Assembly: GCA_023421675.1 (NCBI GenBank)
Contig: JAEZTC010000002.1
Coordinates: 310,001 to 374,000, forward strand
Length of the DNA stretch: 64,000 nt
Direction of reading: 5' to 3'
Origin: Bacillota bacterium
Lineage (GTDB): Bacteria > Bacillota > Clostridia > Acetivibrionales > JANLFN01
Shown: piece by piece, positions 1 to 8,521 of the stretch
How positions within the stretch are numbered: position 1 is the stretch's first letter
Layout: every line of letters begins with the position of its first letter
Notes under the pieces: model-generated
The model's input: the letters and a program-made list of their open reading frames with translations, nothing else
The model's database searches: none
Told to the model about the DNA's origin: nothing
Position numbers and translations under genes: made by a program

Positions 1-2661
1 ATCGGCAATTTATCAAGCATTTATACCACAAACCTGTTATATAAGGTTTTGTTTGGTGTAGTAAGCTTTATATTCATATTTGCTGCATTCAGTGTTACAA
101 ATATTTTTATAAACAAGAATATGCGTGTTTACAGAAGTGAAAGCGGACTTGCGGCTAAAAGATATCCGAATTATATTATATCTGCAATACTGGCTTTCAT
201 AGGAGCACTTATTTGTCAGGATACATTTTACTCCAAGGCTATAAGCTTTTTGAATTCTGTAGGCTTTGGCAAGGAAGCTCCTGTAGTTGGACAGGACATA
301 GGCTATTATATATTCCAGAGACCTTTTCTGATGGGAATATATGATTTCATATCAACTCTATGGATACTGATAATTGCCTATACTCTTATATACTATGTAA
401 TTTCAGTAGTTACAAGTATGGATACAAGTGACGGCTTCAATATTAAAGATTCTAAATACAGAAGACTTATAAGACACAATATAATAAATGTAGCAATTTT
501 CTTTATTATAAAAGCAGTTTCCTATAAGTTCCAAAGAGAAGGAGTATTGTATTCAACTGTAGTAAATACAAATGGAGCAAGCTGGGTTGATGTCAATATA
601 TGGCTGAATTACTTTACTGTAGCACCTTTCCTGCTTCTAGCAATTGTAATTGCTGCTTTCTTTTTTGTCTGGAAAGGTAAACTTAAAAGAGCTGCTATAG
701 TAATAGCTGTATTCCCGGTATGCTGGCTGCTTGTGACAATTGGTGCAACCGCTTACCAGTCATTTATTGTAAAACCTAATGAAGTTAAGTATGAAAGCGA
801 ATATTTGAAATATAACATGGAGCAGACAAGGGAAGCATATAAAATAGATCAGGTTAAAAGAGCAAATTTCCCTACAATGAAGGAGCTCTCTACAGACATT
901 ATAAATAAGAATATAAATACAGTTAACAATATTCGTGTTGTTGACTATCCGTCAACACTCGAAAGTAATACACAGCTGCAAAGCAATACAAACTTTTACA
1001 GCTTCCAGGACGGAGATATTATTAACTATAATATTAACGGCAAGGAAATACCTATATTCATAACAGCAAGGGAAATTGACAAAAACAAGCTTCCCGAGAA
1101 TGCAAACACTTATATTAATAAGAATTTCAAGTATACTCATGGTTATGGAATAGTTATTAATCCTATAAATTCAGTAACATCTCAGGGACAGGTTAATTTT
1201 ATACTGAATGGTCTTGATATGGTTTCTACTGATAAAAACCTGGTTGTTAAAAAGCCTGGAATATACTATGGAGAACTGACCAAGGATGATGTCATAGTTA
1301 AGGCAAACGGACTGAAGGAAATTGATTATGATGGTGTAAGTAAAAGTACCGTTTATGATGGTAAGGGCGGTATAAAGATGAATTTCCTTAATAAGGTTCT
1401 GTTTGCATTAAAGAATCAGGATTTGAATATGCTGATTTCAGGGTATATTTCATCGGATTCAAAGCTTCTTATAAACAGGGATATAATTGCAAGAGCACAA
1501 AAAGCTGTTCCGTTCCTTAAGGTGGATGAGGATCCGTATATTCTTCTGATGTCTGACGGAAGCCTTAAGTGGGTGCTTGATGCATATACCTATACAGATA
1601 AATATCCATATTCACAGAATGCGAGCCAGTACGGAAACTTCAATTATATAAGAAACTCCGTCAAAATCACTATTGATGCTTATGACGGAACTGTTAAATA
1701 CTATATAATTGATCAGAAGGATCCAATTGTTAAGATGTATGATAAGGCTTATCCAAACTTGTTCAGTAAGGATTCACTTCCCAAGGATGTAGTTTCACAT
1801 ATGAGATATCCAGAATTAATGTTCAAGATTCAGAGTGAAGTGCTTAGGAAGTATCACCTTGACCCCAATACAGGAAGCGAAACTATTCAGACCTTCTACG
1901 ACAACTCTGATAAGTGGGATATTGCTAAAAGTAATTCGGGTTCGAGCAGCACAGGATCAGCTAATAACAATAATGATTTGACAGACATGGATCCTTACTA
2001 TAATATGGTTAAGCTTCCAAATGAGAATAACAATGAAGAGCTTGTTCTAATGCGGCCTTTTACACCTTCAAACAAGCACAATATGATTTCATGGCTGGCT
2101 GCGAGAAGCAATTCTCTTGAAAATTATGGACAGCTTGTATTATACAATTTCCCAAAGAATAAGAATATTTACGGTCCATACCAGGTCGAAGGTAAAATCA
2201 ATCAGATTGACCAAGTATCAAAGGACAAAACTCTGTGGGGACAGGGCGGATCTAACGTTTATATGGGAAATCTTCTGGTAATTCCTATCGAGGATACGGT
2301 GCTTTACGTTGAACCGATATATATAAAATCTGCAAGTAAATCTGCAGTTCCGGAAGTTAAAAAGATTGTAGTTGGATATCAGGTGGGAGAAGAATTCAGG
2401 TATGGTACTGGAAGTAATCTTGATGAAGCTATCAAGAACCTTTTTACCGGTGCAAATACCAATACCAGCACTACACCTAATGTACCTCAGCCAAACCAGA
2501 CACCGACTGATAATCAGCCGCAAACGCAGCCGAATCAGAATCCTCAGACAAATACCGGTACTATTGATAAAAAGGTGTATGATGAGCTTATGAAGAAGTA
2601 TGATGAAATGAAGAAGCAGATTGATGAAATGGGTAAGCTTATAGATCAGCTTAAGCCGTAA
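1..2661 (+). CDS. UPF0182 family membrane protein, 5' end outside window
   Basis: The frame is open from base 1, so the start lies left of the window; the TTG at 49 is only the first start-like codon inside it. At least 885 residues are visible. The first roughly 235 hold about six hydrophobic segments (for example around residues 41-60, 98-120, 188-207 and 215-235 counted from the TTG). A long extracytoplasmic domain follows. The C-terminus is a Gln/Asn/Thr/Pro-rich linker of about 45 residues and a short charged helix that ends MGKLIDQLKP. This architecture and length fit the UPF0182 (COG1615) family, whose function is unknown. The Gln-rich linker suggests exposure in the cell wall (inference). 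A GC-rich hairpin follows the stop. Confidence 0.85.
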   Translation: MGNLSSIYTTNLLYKVLFGVVSFIFIFAAFSVTNIFINKNMRVYRSESGLAAKRYPNYIISAILAFIGALICQDTFYSKAISFLNSVGFGKEAPVVGQDIGYYIFQRPFLMGIYDFISTLWILIIAYTLIYYVISVVTSMDTSDGFNIKDSKYRRLIRHNIINVAIFFIIKAVSYKFQREGVLYSTVVNTNGASWVDVNIWLNYFTVAPFLLLAIVIAAFFFVWKGKLKRAAIVIAVFPVCWLLVTIGATAYQSFIVKPNEVKYESEYLKYNMEQTREAYKIDQVKRANFPTMKELSTDIINKNINTVNNIRVVDYPSTLESNTQLQSNTNFYSFQDGDIINYNINGKEIPIFITAREIDKNKLPENANTYINKNFKYTHGYGIVINPINSVTSQGQVNFILNGLDMVSTDKNLVVKKPGIYYGELTKDDVIVKANGLKEIDYDGVSKSTVYDGKGGIKMNFLNKVLFALKNQDLNMLISGYISSDSKLLINRDIIARAQKAVPFLKVDEDPYILLMSDGSLKWVLDAYTYTDKYPYSQNASQYGNFNYIRNSVKITIDAYDGTVKYYIIDQKDPIVKMYDKAYPNLFSKDSLPKDVVSHMRYPELMFKIQSEVLRKYHLDPNTGSETIQTFYDNSDKWDIAKSNSGSSSTGSANNNNDLTDMDPYYNMVKLPNENNNEELVLMRPFTPSNKHNMISWLAARSNSLENYGQLVLYNFPKNKNIYGPYQVEGKINQIDQVSKDKTLWGQGGSNVYMGNLLVIPIEDTVLYVEPIYIKSASKSAVPEVKKIVVGYQVGEEFRYGTGSNLDEAIKNLFTGANTNTSTTPNVPQPNQTPTDNQPQTQPNQNPQTNTGTIDKKVYDELMKKYDEMKKQIDEMGKLIDQLKP

Positions 2662-2688
2662 GTGTAGGTTAAATAGAAACATAAAATA

Positions 2689-2713
2689 GGGGGTTGTCTT
2701 AATGACGGCCCCC
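2689..2713 (+). terminator. Hairpin after UPF0182 gene
   Basis: Five G at 2689-2693 can pair with five C at 2709-2713, with GTC/GAC inside. The downstream sequence is TTGATATTTTAT, so the T-tract is imperfect. Likely transcription terminator. Confidence 0.6.
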
Positions 2714-2754
2714 TTGATATTTTATAATTTATTTTCATAAACTTGTTAGCAAGT

Positions 2755-3213
2755 CTACATACAGGCTTTAACAAATTCAACAGGATGCTGAATTATTTTT
2801 GCGGTTTCCTCTATCGAATAACCCTCTTTCAAATAACGTCTTGCTATTACAGCCATTGATTCTCCGATTTCGATTATATGCTTGTCAGGGTCATAAATTC
2901 TGACTACCCGCTGCTGCCAGTCATGTTTCATAGGTTGGTGGACATAATCAATGTTGTCAAACTTCTTCAAGTGTTCAATAAAAGCATCAAAATCATCTTC
3001 CTCGAAATATAGTTCAAAGTTATGAGATTTTTTCATAACGGTTTCTTTGTCAATTTGCATGATGTCGGCAAAGTTAAGCTGTATTGTAAATCCGCCTTCA
3101 AACGTTACGTTCCAACCTAGGTCAAGAGCAACCTTCTGACCAAGCACTTCCTGATAAAACTTTTTGGAGACTTCCAAATCATTGATTGCAATTAACGGGC
3201 ATGTAAATTTCAA
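2755..3213 (-). CDS. VOC (glyoxalase/bleomycin-resistance) family protein
   Basis: 152 residues. Residues 1-115 show the paired beta-alpha-beta-beta-beta plan of the vicinal oxygen chelate fold: MKFTCPLIAINDLEVSKKFY at the start and DPDKHIIEIGE at the end of the second half. The last 35 residues form a helical tail (SIEETAKIIQHPVEF) that is not part of the fold. The start is TTG, supported by AGGAG eight bases upstream. The metal-ligand pattern is incomplete by eye, so substrate and catalysis cannot be named. It is monocistronic and divergent from the methyltransferase at 3417. Confidence 0.75.
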   Translation of the reverse strand: MKFTCPLIAINDLEVSKKFYQEVLGQKVALDLGWNVTFEGGFTIQLNFADIMQIDKETVMKKSHNFELYFEEDDFDAFIEHLKKFDNIDYVHQPMKHDWQQRVVRIYDPDKHIIEIGESMAVIARRYLKEGYSIEETAKIIQHPVEFVKACM

Positions 3214-3416
3214 TTAAACCACTCCTGTTCTATATGTATATATTGTAAACATCATACGGAACAAACGTTCTGATGTCAATAAACAGTTTTTATGTAGAGA
3301 GGTAACAAATTGGGTTATTTATGTAATACACTATGAATGTATCATTTTTATATTGCTAAAATTTATGCTATATCTTACTATGATAGAGAGACAAATTTAT
3401 ATAAGGAGAAGCTATT

Positions 3417-4247
3417 ATGTTCAATGAACTTAAAAAATATATAACAAAACCTGAATTGTACACTCCAAGTACAAACAAATTCTGGGATGATGACCATATC
3501 TCCAAAGGTATGCTGGAAGCTCATCTGAATCCTGATTTGGAAGCCGCAAGCCGCAAGCATGAATTTCTGGATAAATCGGTTAATTGGATATCAAAAATTG
3601 CACCTTCATCTCAATATAAGTTATTGCTTGATTTAGGCTGCGGTCCTGGATTATATGCAGAGCGTTTTAAAAATGCCGGCTATTCTATTACGGGGATGGA
3701 TTTTTCTAAACGTTCGATTGAATACGCAAAGGAACAAACGTTGATTAATAAAAGCAATATCGAATATCATTATCAAAACTACCTGACAATTAATTATATA
3801 GAACAATTCGATGTAATAACCTTGATATATTGTGATTATGCAGCTTTATCTTTTATGGACAGGCTTACTTTATTAAAAAAAGTGTACCAGGCATTAAAAC
3901 CTGGAGGTAAATTTATTTTTGATGTATTTACTCCTGTTATGAGAAAAGCTGAAAGTCATTTATGGCAGTATAGCGATAAGGGAGGATTTTTAAGCGAAAA
4001 GTCGCACATTTGCCTGGAATCGGTTTATCAATATGATGATGAGGATAAAACAGAATTAAGACAGTATATTGTTATAACTGAAGACGCTGTGAATTGCTAT
4101 AATATCTGGGACCATTTTTTTACAAGGGATGCACTGCTACCAGAAATTCAGGCAATTGGTTTCAGCACATTTGAATTTTATGGTGATATTGCAGGTAAGG
4201 AATTTTCTCAGACAGGAGAAACAATTTGCGGAGTTATTACAAAGTAG
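3417..4247 (+). CDS. Class I SAM-dependent methyltransferase
   Basis: 276 residues. The SAM-binding motif I is LLLDLGCGPGLYAERF (about residues 70-85). Motif II is GMDFSKRSIEYA, and the post-motif region QALKPGGKFIFDVFTP is typical of Methyltransf_11/25 proteins. The start ATG has AAGGAG nine bases upstream. The substrate is unknown. It is the first of three unrelated-looking methyltransferases in a row, each with its own ribosome binding site. Confidence 0.85.
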   Translation: MFNELKKYITKPELYTPSTNKFWDDDHISKGMLEAHLNPDLEAASRKHEFLDKSVNWISKIAPSSQYKLLLDLGCGPGLYAERFKNAGYSITGMDFSKRSIEYAKEQTLINKSNIEYHYQNYLTINYIEQFDVITLIYCDYAALSFMDRLTLLKKVYQALKPGGKFIFDVFTPVMRKAESHLWQYSDKGGFLSEKSHICLESVYQYDDEDKTELRQYIVITEDAVNCYNIWDHFFTRDALLPEIQAIGFSTFEFYGDIAGKEFSQTGETICGVITK

Positions 4248-4255
4248 GAGCTTCA

Positions 4256-4312
4256 GATGAATTTGTTCTCTTACTTACAAATGAAGTAAATTTGTGATAA
4301 CATATACTTATT
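4256..4312 (+). promoter_or_regulatory. Promoter/operator spacer shared with 6030-6090
   Basis: The stretch ACTTACAAATGAAGTAAAT followed by TGTGATAACATATA closely matches ACTTACATATACAGTAAAT followed by TATGATAACATATA upstream of the RidA-like gene. Each contains a TTAC/GTAA dyad. The conserved block probably holds a promoter plus an operator; the binding protein is unknown. Confidence 0.45.
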
Positions 4313-4338
4313 TTATTATTAGTAAGGAGTTGAATACG

Positions 4339-5130
4339 ATGGCGGTTAACGGGGAAAAAGTGCAGGATAACTATAAAGATGCATCACGTGAGGATGGAAG
4401 GTTCTTTCGCGATAAGGCGAGCATTATGGAATCTCATTACACAAAAAAGCTTATAACAAAATATATTTCAACAGAAACTTCTGTGATTGAACTCGGCTGT
4501 GGAACAGGGCATTATGGTTTGTTCCTGGCAGATAAGTGCAAGTCTTATTTTGGTATTGACATTTCACCTGAAAATATTGAGATGTTTGAGAGTAAAATAG
4601 CTGAAAACAATTTAACAAATGTTCAAGCTCAGGTAGGAGATGCTACCAAGCTATCGGCTATTGACAATACATATGATGTTGTACTCGTCCTTGGGCCAAT
4701 GTATCATCTCCCTCCGGAAGAGAGAGAACTGGTATTTGAGGAAAGCAAAAGGATTTGTAAAAAGGATGGTATCATCGCATATGCTTACATAAATAAGGTT
4801 GGTGCATATTTAGCCGGCTGTTTTGTAGCTCCGAATATGTATCCAAGCAATAAAGTAAACGAATTTGTGCTGGAAAAAGGTACTGATGATGTTCATCCTG
4901 ATATATTTTTCTTAACAATGCCGGAAGAGGTAGAAAGGGCAGCGAAAAAACACGGGTTGAGTGTTCTTGAAAATGTAGGTATTGACTTTGCCTTTGGTAC
5001 TAATATTATCAATGCTATGTCAGAGGAACAGCTGGAGGCATGGATGGTATTATCAGATTTTATGAGTGCAAGTCCCTCCTGCACCGGAGTTAGCAACCAT
5101 GCACTTTTGATTTGCAGGAATATTATATAG
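4339..5130 (+). CDS. Class I SAM-dependent methyltransferase
   Basis: 263 residues from ATG 4339. That start is chosen over the in-frame upstream codon at 4294 because AAGGAG lies nine bases before it. Motif I is VIELGCGTGHYGLFLADK, followed by FGIDISPENIEMFE. The central DVVLVLGPMYHLPPEERE is characteristic of small-molecule methyltransferases. The C-terminal domain has no recognisable specificity motif. It is followed after about 21 bases by the tam-like gene, so the two may be cotranscribed. Confidence 0.83.
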   Translation: MAVNGEKVQDNYKDASREDGRFFRDKASIMESHYTKKLITKYISTETSVIELGCGTGHYGLFLADKCKSYFGIDISPENIEMFESKIAENNLTNVQAQVGDATKLSAIDNTYDVVLVLGPMYHLPPEERELVFEESKRICKKDGIIAYAYINKVGAYLAGCFVAPNMYPSNKVNEFVLEKGTDDVHPDIFFLTMPEEVERAAKKHGLSVLENVGIDFAFGTNIINAMSEEQLEAWMVLSDFMSASPSCTGVSNHALLICRNII

Positions 5131-5151
5131 ATTGATTTTAGGAGGAGCATT

Positions 5152-5928
5152 ATGGGAGATTGGAATTCGGAGCAGTATTTAAAGTATGAAAATGAACGTA
5201 CACAGCCTGCGATTGATTTAGCTAATCGCATTTATATCGATGCCCCCAAAAAGGTTATTGATATTGGATGCGGTCCAGGAAACAGTACACAGATTTTAGC
5301 CCAAAGGTTTCCTAATGCATATATTCTAGGTATTGATAATTCCCAAAATATGATTGAAACAGCAAAAAGAGATTATCCTAATCTTGATTTTAAGACATGT
5401 GATGCAGGTAAAGATTTATCAATGATTGATAATGATTTTGATGTTGTATTTTCAAATGCATGTATTCAATGGATACCAAATCACAACCAACTTTTAAAGA
5501 ATATGATTACACTGCTAAAACCAGGTGGAATACTTGCAGTACAAACGCCAATTAATTACAAAGAGCCGATTCACAAAATCATCGAAGAGGTTTCGACAAG
5601 TGAAAAATGGAAATCAGAGTTTTCTAATCCTAGGACTTTTTATAATTTGACACAAAGTGAATATTTTGATTTACTTTCAGAAATTTCATCGGATTTTTAC
5701 ATGTGGGAAACTATATACTTTCATAATTTAAAATCTCATAAGGACATAATGGAATGGTATCGTGGTACAGGATTAAGACCGTTTTTAAATGTCTTGACAG
5801 ATGAAAAAAAGAGATTATTTGAGCAAGATGTTTTTGATAGAGTTATGCAAGAATACCCGACACAGAAAAATGGGGGTATTATTTTTAGATTTCCAAGGTT
5901 CTTTTTTATTGCAAAATCAATAACTTAA
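5152..5928 (+). CDS. tam: Trans-aconitate 2-methyltransferase-like protein
   Basis: 258 residues, close to the roughly 252 of E. coli Tam. The N-terminus GDWNSEQYLKYENERTQPA mirrors the Tam family opening (W-N-x-x-x-Y...ER-x-x-P). Motif I is KVIDIGCGPGNSTQIL. NACIQWIPNH is the family's characteristic WxPDH-type region, and LLKPGGILAVQ is the post-III motif. Tam methylates trans-aconitate, an aconitase inhibitor. The exact substrate here is inferred from family resemblance only. AGGAGG precedes the ATG. Confidence 0.75.
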   Translation: MGDWNSEQYLKYENERTQPAIDLANRIYIDAPKKVIDIGCGPGNSTQILAQRFPNAYILGIDNSQNMIETAKRDYPNLDFKTCDAGKDLSMIDNDFDVVFSNACIQWIPNHNQLLKNMITLLKPGGILAVQTPINYKEPIHKIIEEVSTSEKWKSEFSNPRTFYNLTQSEYFDLLSEISSDFYMWETIYFHNLKSHKDIMEWYRGTGLRPFLNVLTDEKKRLFEQDVFDRVMQEYPTQKNGGIIFRFPRFFFIAKSIT

Positions 5929-5967
5929 AAAATAGTTTATTTCGCACTCTTTCTATAACTCATGAAG

Positions 5968-5994
5968 GAACTTACTGAAAAGTAGGTTCTTTTT
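5968..5994 (+). terminator. Terminator after tam-like gene
   Basis: GAACTTACT and AGTAGGTTC pair around a GAAA loop and are followed by TTTTT. Nearly the same hairpin occurs at 8047-8073, and a decayed version occurs near 6551. Confidence 0.75.
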
Positions 5995-6142
5995 AGTTTG
6001 CATTAGGATAATCTCTTGAAGAACAGGCATTGACTCTACTTACATATACAGTAAATATATGATAACATATAATCATTCTTCAAAATTGTTAGAAAATGCG
6101 AAGTAAAGGTTACTATATTTGAACTTTCAAGGAGGAGAATCT

Positions 6143-6520
6143 ATGTTAAAAAGGATGCCAACCCATTGTGGGGATGATACTTGTTCTTCTTGCGTTATTG
6201 CTGGCGATTTTATATATCTTGCACATCATGCAGGGGGATTTGAAAAACGAGATATAGTGCATCAAACAAGAGCTGCTTTTGAAAGTATGAAACAAACCCT
6301 TTCAACAGTAGGATCAACGCTTAATGATGTTGTGCAAATTAATTATTACATAAGAAACATTGAAAATTTCCGTGCAGGTGCGGATGTTTTCAGAGAATAT
6401 TTTAAGGATGGTGCTCCGGCTAGAATGACAATCACTTCAGAATTTGTAGATGATAATTGCCTATGTCAGATTGATGGAGTTGCATATAAGCCTAATGGTA
6501 AATCTATAGGTATAATATGA
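6143..6520 (+). CDS. RidA/YjgF family (Rid) protein
   Basis: 125 residues from ATG 6143, selected because AAGGAGG sits seven bases before it; an upstream in-frame codon at 6119 has no such site. The sequence has the chorismate-mutase-like Rid fold: SSCVIAGDFIYLAHHAG, QTRAAFESMKQTLSTVGSTL, and PARMTITSEFVDDNCLCQID. RidA proteins hydrolyse reactive enamine/imine intermediates using a conserved Arg near the C-terminus. The usual PxR-x-x-x motif is present here as APARMT. The cysteines near the N-terminus (CGDDTCSSC) are unusual for the family. Confidence 0.78.
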   Translation: MLKRMPTHCGDDTCSSCVIAGDFIYLAHHAGGFEKRDIVHQTRAAFESMKQTLSTVGSTLNDVVQINYYIRNIENFRAGADVFREYFKDGAPARMTITSEFVDDNCLCQIDGVAYKPNGKSIGII

Positions 6521-6677
6521 AGTTTAGTTATTTCTCACTCTTATTAGAATATGCATTAAGAACTTACTATAGGTTTTAGCGGAAGTCTTTCTTATATATA
6601 ATTAAGATATGGTAACATATTATTATTATTCAAGAGTATTCTATTTTGTACAAAACACGCTGATTGGAGGTTCAAAT

Positions 6678-7079
6678 GTGATTGAAGGGATTAGTCATTT
6701 AACCTTTATTGTGAAAGATATAAACCAAGCCTCAACATTCTTCAAGGTAATATTCGATGCTGAGGAGGTTTATTCAAGCGGTGAAAAGACTTTTTCATTA
6801 ACAAGAGAAAATTTTTTTATGGTTGGTAGTCAATGGATAGCAATAATGGAAGGTGAGCCATTATCTGACCGCACATATAATCATGTTGCATTTAAAATAT
6901 CGGATGAGGAATTTGATAGTTACTACGAAAAAATACGAACATTAGGACTAGATTTAAAACAGTCACGGTCAAGAGTTGAGGGTGAAGGCCGTTCGTTATA
7001 TTTTTACGATTTTGATAATCATCTTTTTGAATTGCATACTGGTACCCTTTCAGAAAGACTAGCACGATATGAGACTTGA
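6678..7079 (+). CDS. fosX: FosX-type fosfomycin epoxide hydrolase
   Basis: 133 residues from GTG 6678, with GGAGG eight bases upstream; the longer frame from 6609 lacks a ribosome binding site. This is a VOC-fold protein very like Listeria FosX along its whole length. The three Mn ligands fall at the FosX positions (H7, H69, E118), and the catalytic base specific to FosX, E44, is present (LTRENFF). The closing YFYDFDNHLFELHTGTL is a family signature. FosX adds water to the oxirane of fosfomycin and inactivates it. It lies alone in its own transcription unit. Chromosomal FosX homologues are known in soil and environmental Firmicutes, so acquisition by transfer is not required. Confidence 0.92.
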   Translation: MIEGISHLTFIVKDINQASTFFKVIFDAEEVYSSGEKTFSLTRENFFMVGSQWIAIMEGEPLSDRTYNHVAFKISDEEFDSYYEKIRTLGLDLKQSRSRVEGEGRSLYFYDFDNHLFELHTGTLSERLARYET

Positions 7080-7214
7080 AGGTCATCTGTTGAAAAATAA
7101 ATATTAAAAAATTATATAAGGATTTAAAGATGCTTTAATATGTGTCAGACAACTGGATAGTTTTTACGTAATTATAGATATATATTGGTTAAGCAAGCAT
7201 TTTGAGGTGATGAC

Positions 7215-8021
7215 ATGATAATTGATGCACATGCTCATGCAGCAGGGTGTTATTCTACTGCAGAATCTATAATGAATATGACTGAAAAGTACAAAATTGA
7301 AAAGATCATACTTTGTACAAGTCCGAAAAATATTCAGGATTTGCAGTCTCCACCAAATATTCCGCTTAAAAAAACACCAGATAGTAATTATTTAATTAAT
7401 CGGATGCTTAAATTTGGCTATAATCACTTTATGAAAGATAACGGTGATGGTAATAAATTTGTCTTTGAATTAAAAAATCAAATACCTGATAAGATAATTC
7501 AGTTCTTATGGGTGAATCCACTCGACAAAGTACATATAGATAATATTGAAAATAGCATACACGAGTATCAACCAAAAGGTATTAAGCTTCATCAAGCCTG
7601 GAACCCTTTTAAAATAGGCAAAATTGAATTTAACACGTTGGCCGATATAGCCAGGTCGTATAAACTGCCCATATTCATCCACTTATATTCTAAAAAGGAA
7701 ACATGGAGATTACTTCAATATGTAAAGAACAATCAGGATGTAGTATTTATAATTGGGCACATGGCAGGACTGGACATATTCGAAACAGAGAAGAGTTTCT
7801 TAAAAAACGTATTTTTTGATACATCTGGTTCTGACAGAGTTGGGGGAAACGATATTTTAAAAGCGATCAATACGTTTGGCTATGATCATGTTGTTTTTGG
7901 TACAGATACACCTTTTACCGATTTTGACGGCCAGATAAACAAGATCGATCAATTGAGTCTATCTGACAATGTGAAAGAACATATTTTTAAATTTAATATA
8001 AGTAGTATTTTGCCTTTATAA
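7215..8021 (+). CDS. Amidohydrolase-family (TIM-barrel metallohydrolase) protein
   Basis: 268 residues. The metal-binding DAHAHA is at residues 4-9. KGIKLHQAWNPF sits near the middle, PIFIHLYS and IIGHMAG supply further His ligands, and VVFGTDTPF gives the late Asp. This order is that of the Amidohydro_2 (COG2159) family. The substrate cannot be named. GAGGTGATGAC precedes the ATG. It is monocistronic and ends just before a terminator of the local repeated type. Confidence 0.8.
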   Translation: MIIDAHAHAAGCYSTAESIMNMTEKYKIEKIILCTSPKNIQDLQSPPNIPLKKTPDSNYLINRMLKFGYNHFMKDNGDGNKFVFELKNQIPDKIIQFLWVNPLDKVHIDNIENSIHEYQPKGIKLHQAWNPFKIGKIEFNTLADIARSYKLPIFIHLYSKKETWRLLQYVKNNQDVVFIIGHMAGLDIFETEKSFLKNVFFDTSGSDRVGGNDILKAINTFGYDHVVFGTDTPFTDFDGQINKIDQLSLSDNVKEHIFKFNISSILPL

Positions 8022-8046
8022 AAAAACATATATAACCTTCACCAAG

Positions 8047-8073
8047 GAACTTACTGTTTGTAGGTTCTTTTTG
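8047..8073 (+). terminator. Terminator after amidohydrolase gene
   Basis: GAACTTAC/TAGGTTC hairpin followed by TTTTTG. It is almost identical to the hairpin at 5968-5994. Confidence 0.75.
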
Positions 8074-8084
8074 CTTTAAAACCC

Positions 8085-8137
8085 TTGACATACGCCAATT
8101 AATAACTTAAAATAAGTGTAAAGTATTTTTACTTTAC
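8085..8137 (+). promoter_or_regulatory. Promoter and dyad ahead of ylxM
   Basis: TTGACA (8085-8090) and TAAAAT (8108-8113) are separated by 17 bases, an excellent sigma-A-type promoter. Just downstream lies a perfect dyad, GTAAAGT-attttt-ACTTTAC (8118-8137). It would sit at the 5' end of the mRNA, ten bases before the ylxM ATG, and could act as an operator or leader hairpin. Confidence 0.75.
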
Positions 8138-8147
8138 AGGTATAATA

Positions 8148-8504
8148 ATGGAAAATGTATTTGAAATTACAATGCTGCTTGATTTTTACGGACAGTTGCT
8201 CACACAAAGGCAGCTTGAAATAATGGACCTGCATTACAACGATGATCTGTCATTGGCTGAAATAGCAGAACAGCTTGAAATAAGCAGACAGGGCGTTTTT
8301 GACAATATAAAAAGAGGCAAGTCGACATTAGTTGAGTTTGAAGATAAACTGGGGCTCGTAAAGAAGTTTCTTGAACAGAAGGACAAAGCAGAAAGCTTGC
8401 TTAAAGAGCTTGAACAAATTGAGCAGAGTGAATTGTCGGAGAACAATAAGAAGTACTTAAAAAGTATTGAATGTGGTCTAAAAGAGATAGTTCATGATAT
8501 ATAG
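8148..8504 (+). CDS. ylxM: YlxM family helix-turn-helix protein (UPF0122)
   Basis: 118 residues. Residues about 18-65 form a sigma-region-4-like HTH: LTQRQLEIMDLHYNDDLSLA then EIAEQLEISRQGVFDNIKRG. The C-terminal half is a charged helix. YlxM stands directly upstream of ffh in most Firmicutes and has been linked to SRP function. Here the gap to ffh is 17 bases, so they are one operon. Confidence 0.95.
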   Translation: MENVFEITMLLDFYGQLLTQRQLEIMDLHYNDDLSLAEIAEQLEISRQGVFDNIKRGKSTLVEFEDKLGLVKKFLEQKDKAESLLKELEQIEQSELSENNKKYLKSIECGLKEIVHDI

Positions 8505-8521
8505 GAAAGGGTTTAACATAT

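Noticed and set aside
2218..2682. Minus-strand frame of 154 codons opposite the UPF0182 gene
   Set aside because: Lies wholly against a well-supported gene, has no ribosome binding site and reads as Leu/Ile-rich low-complexity antisense.
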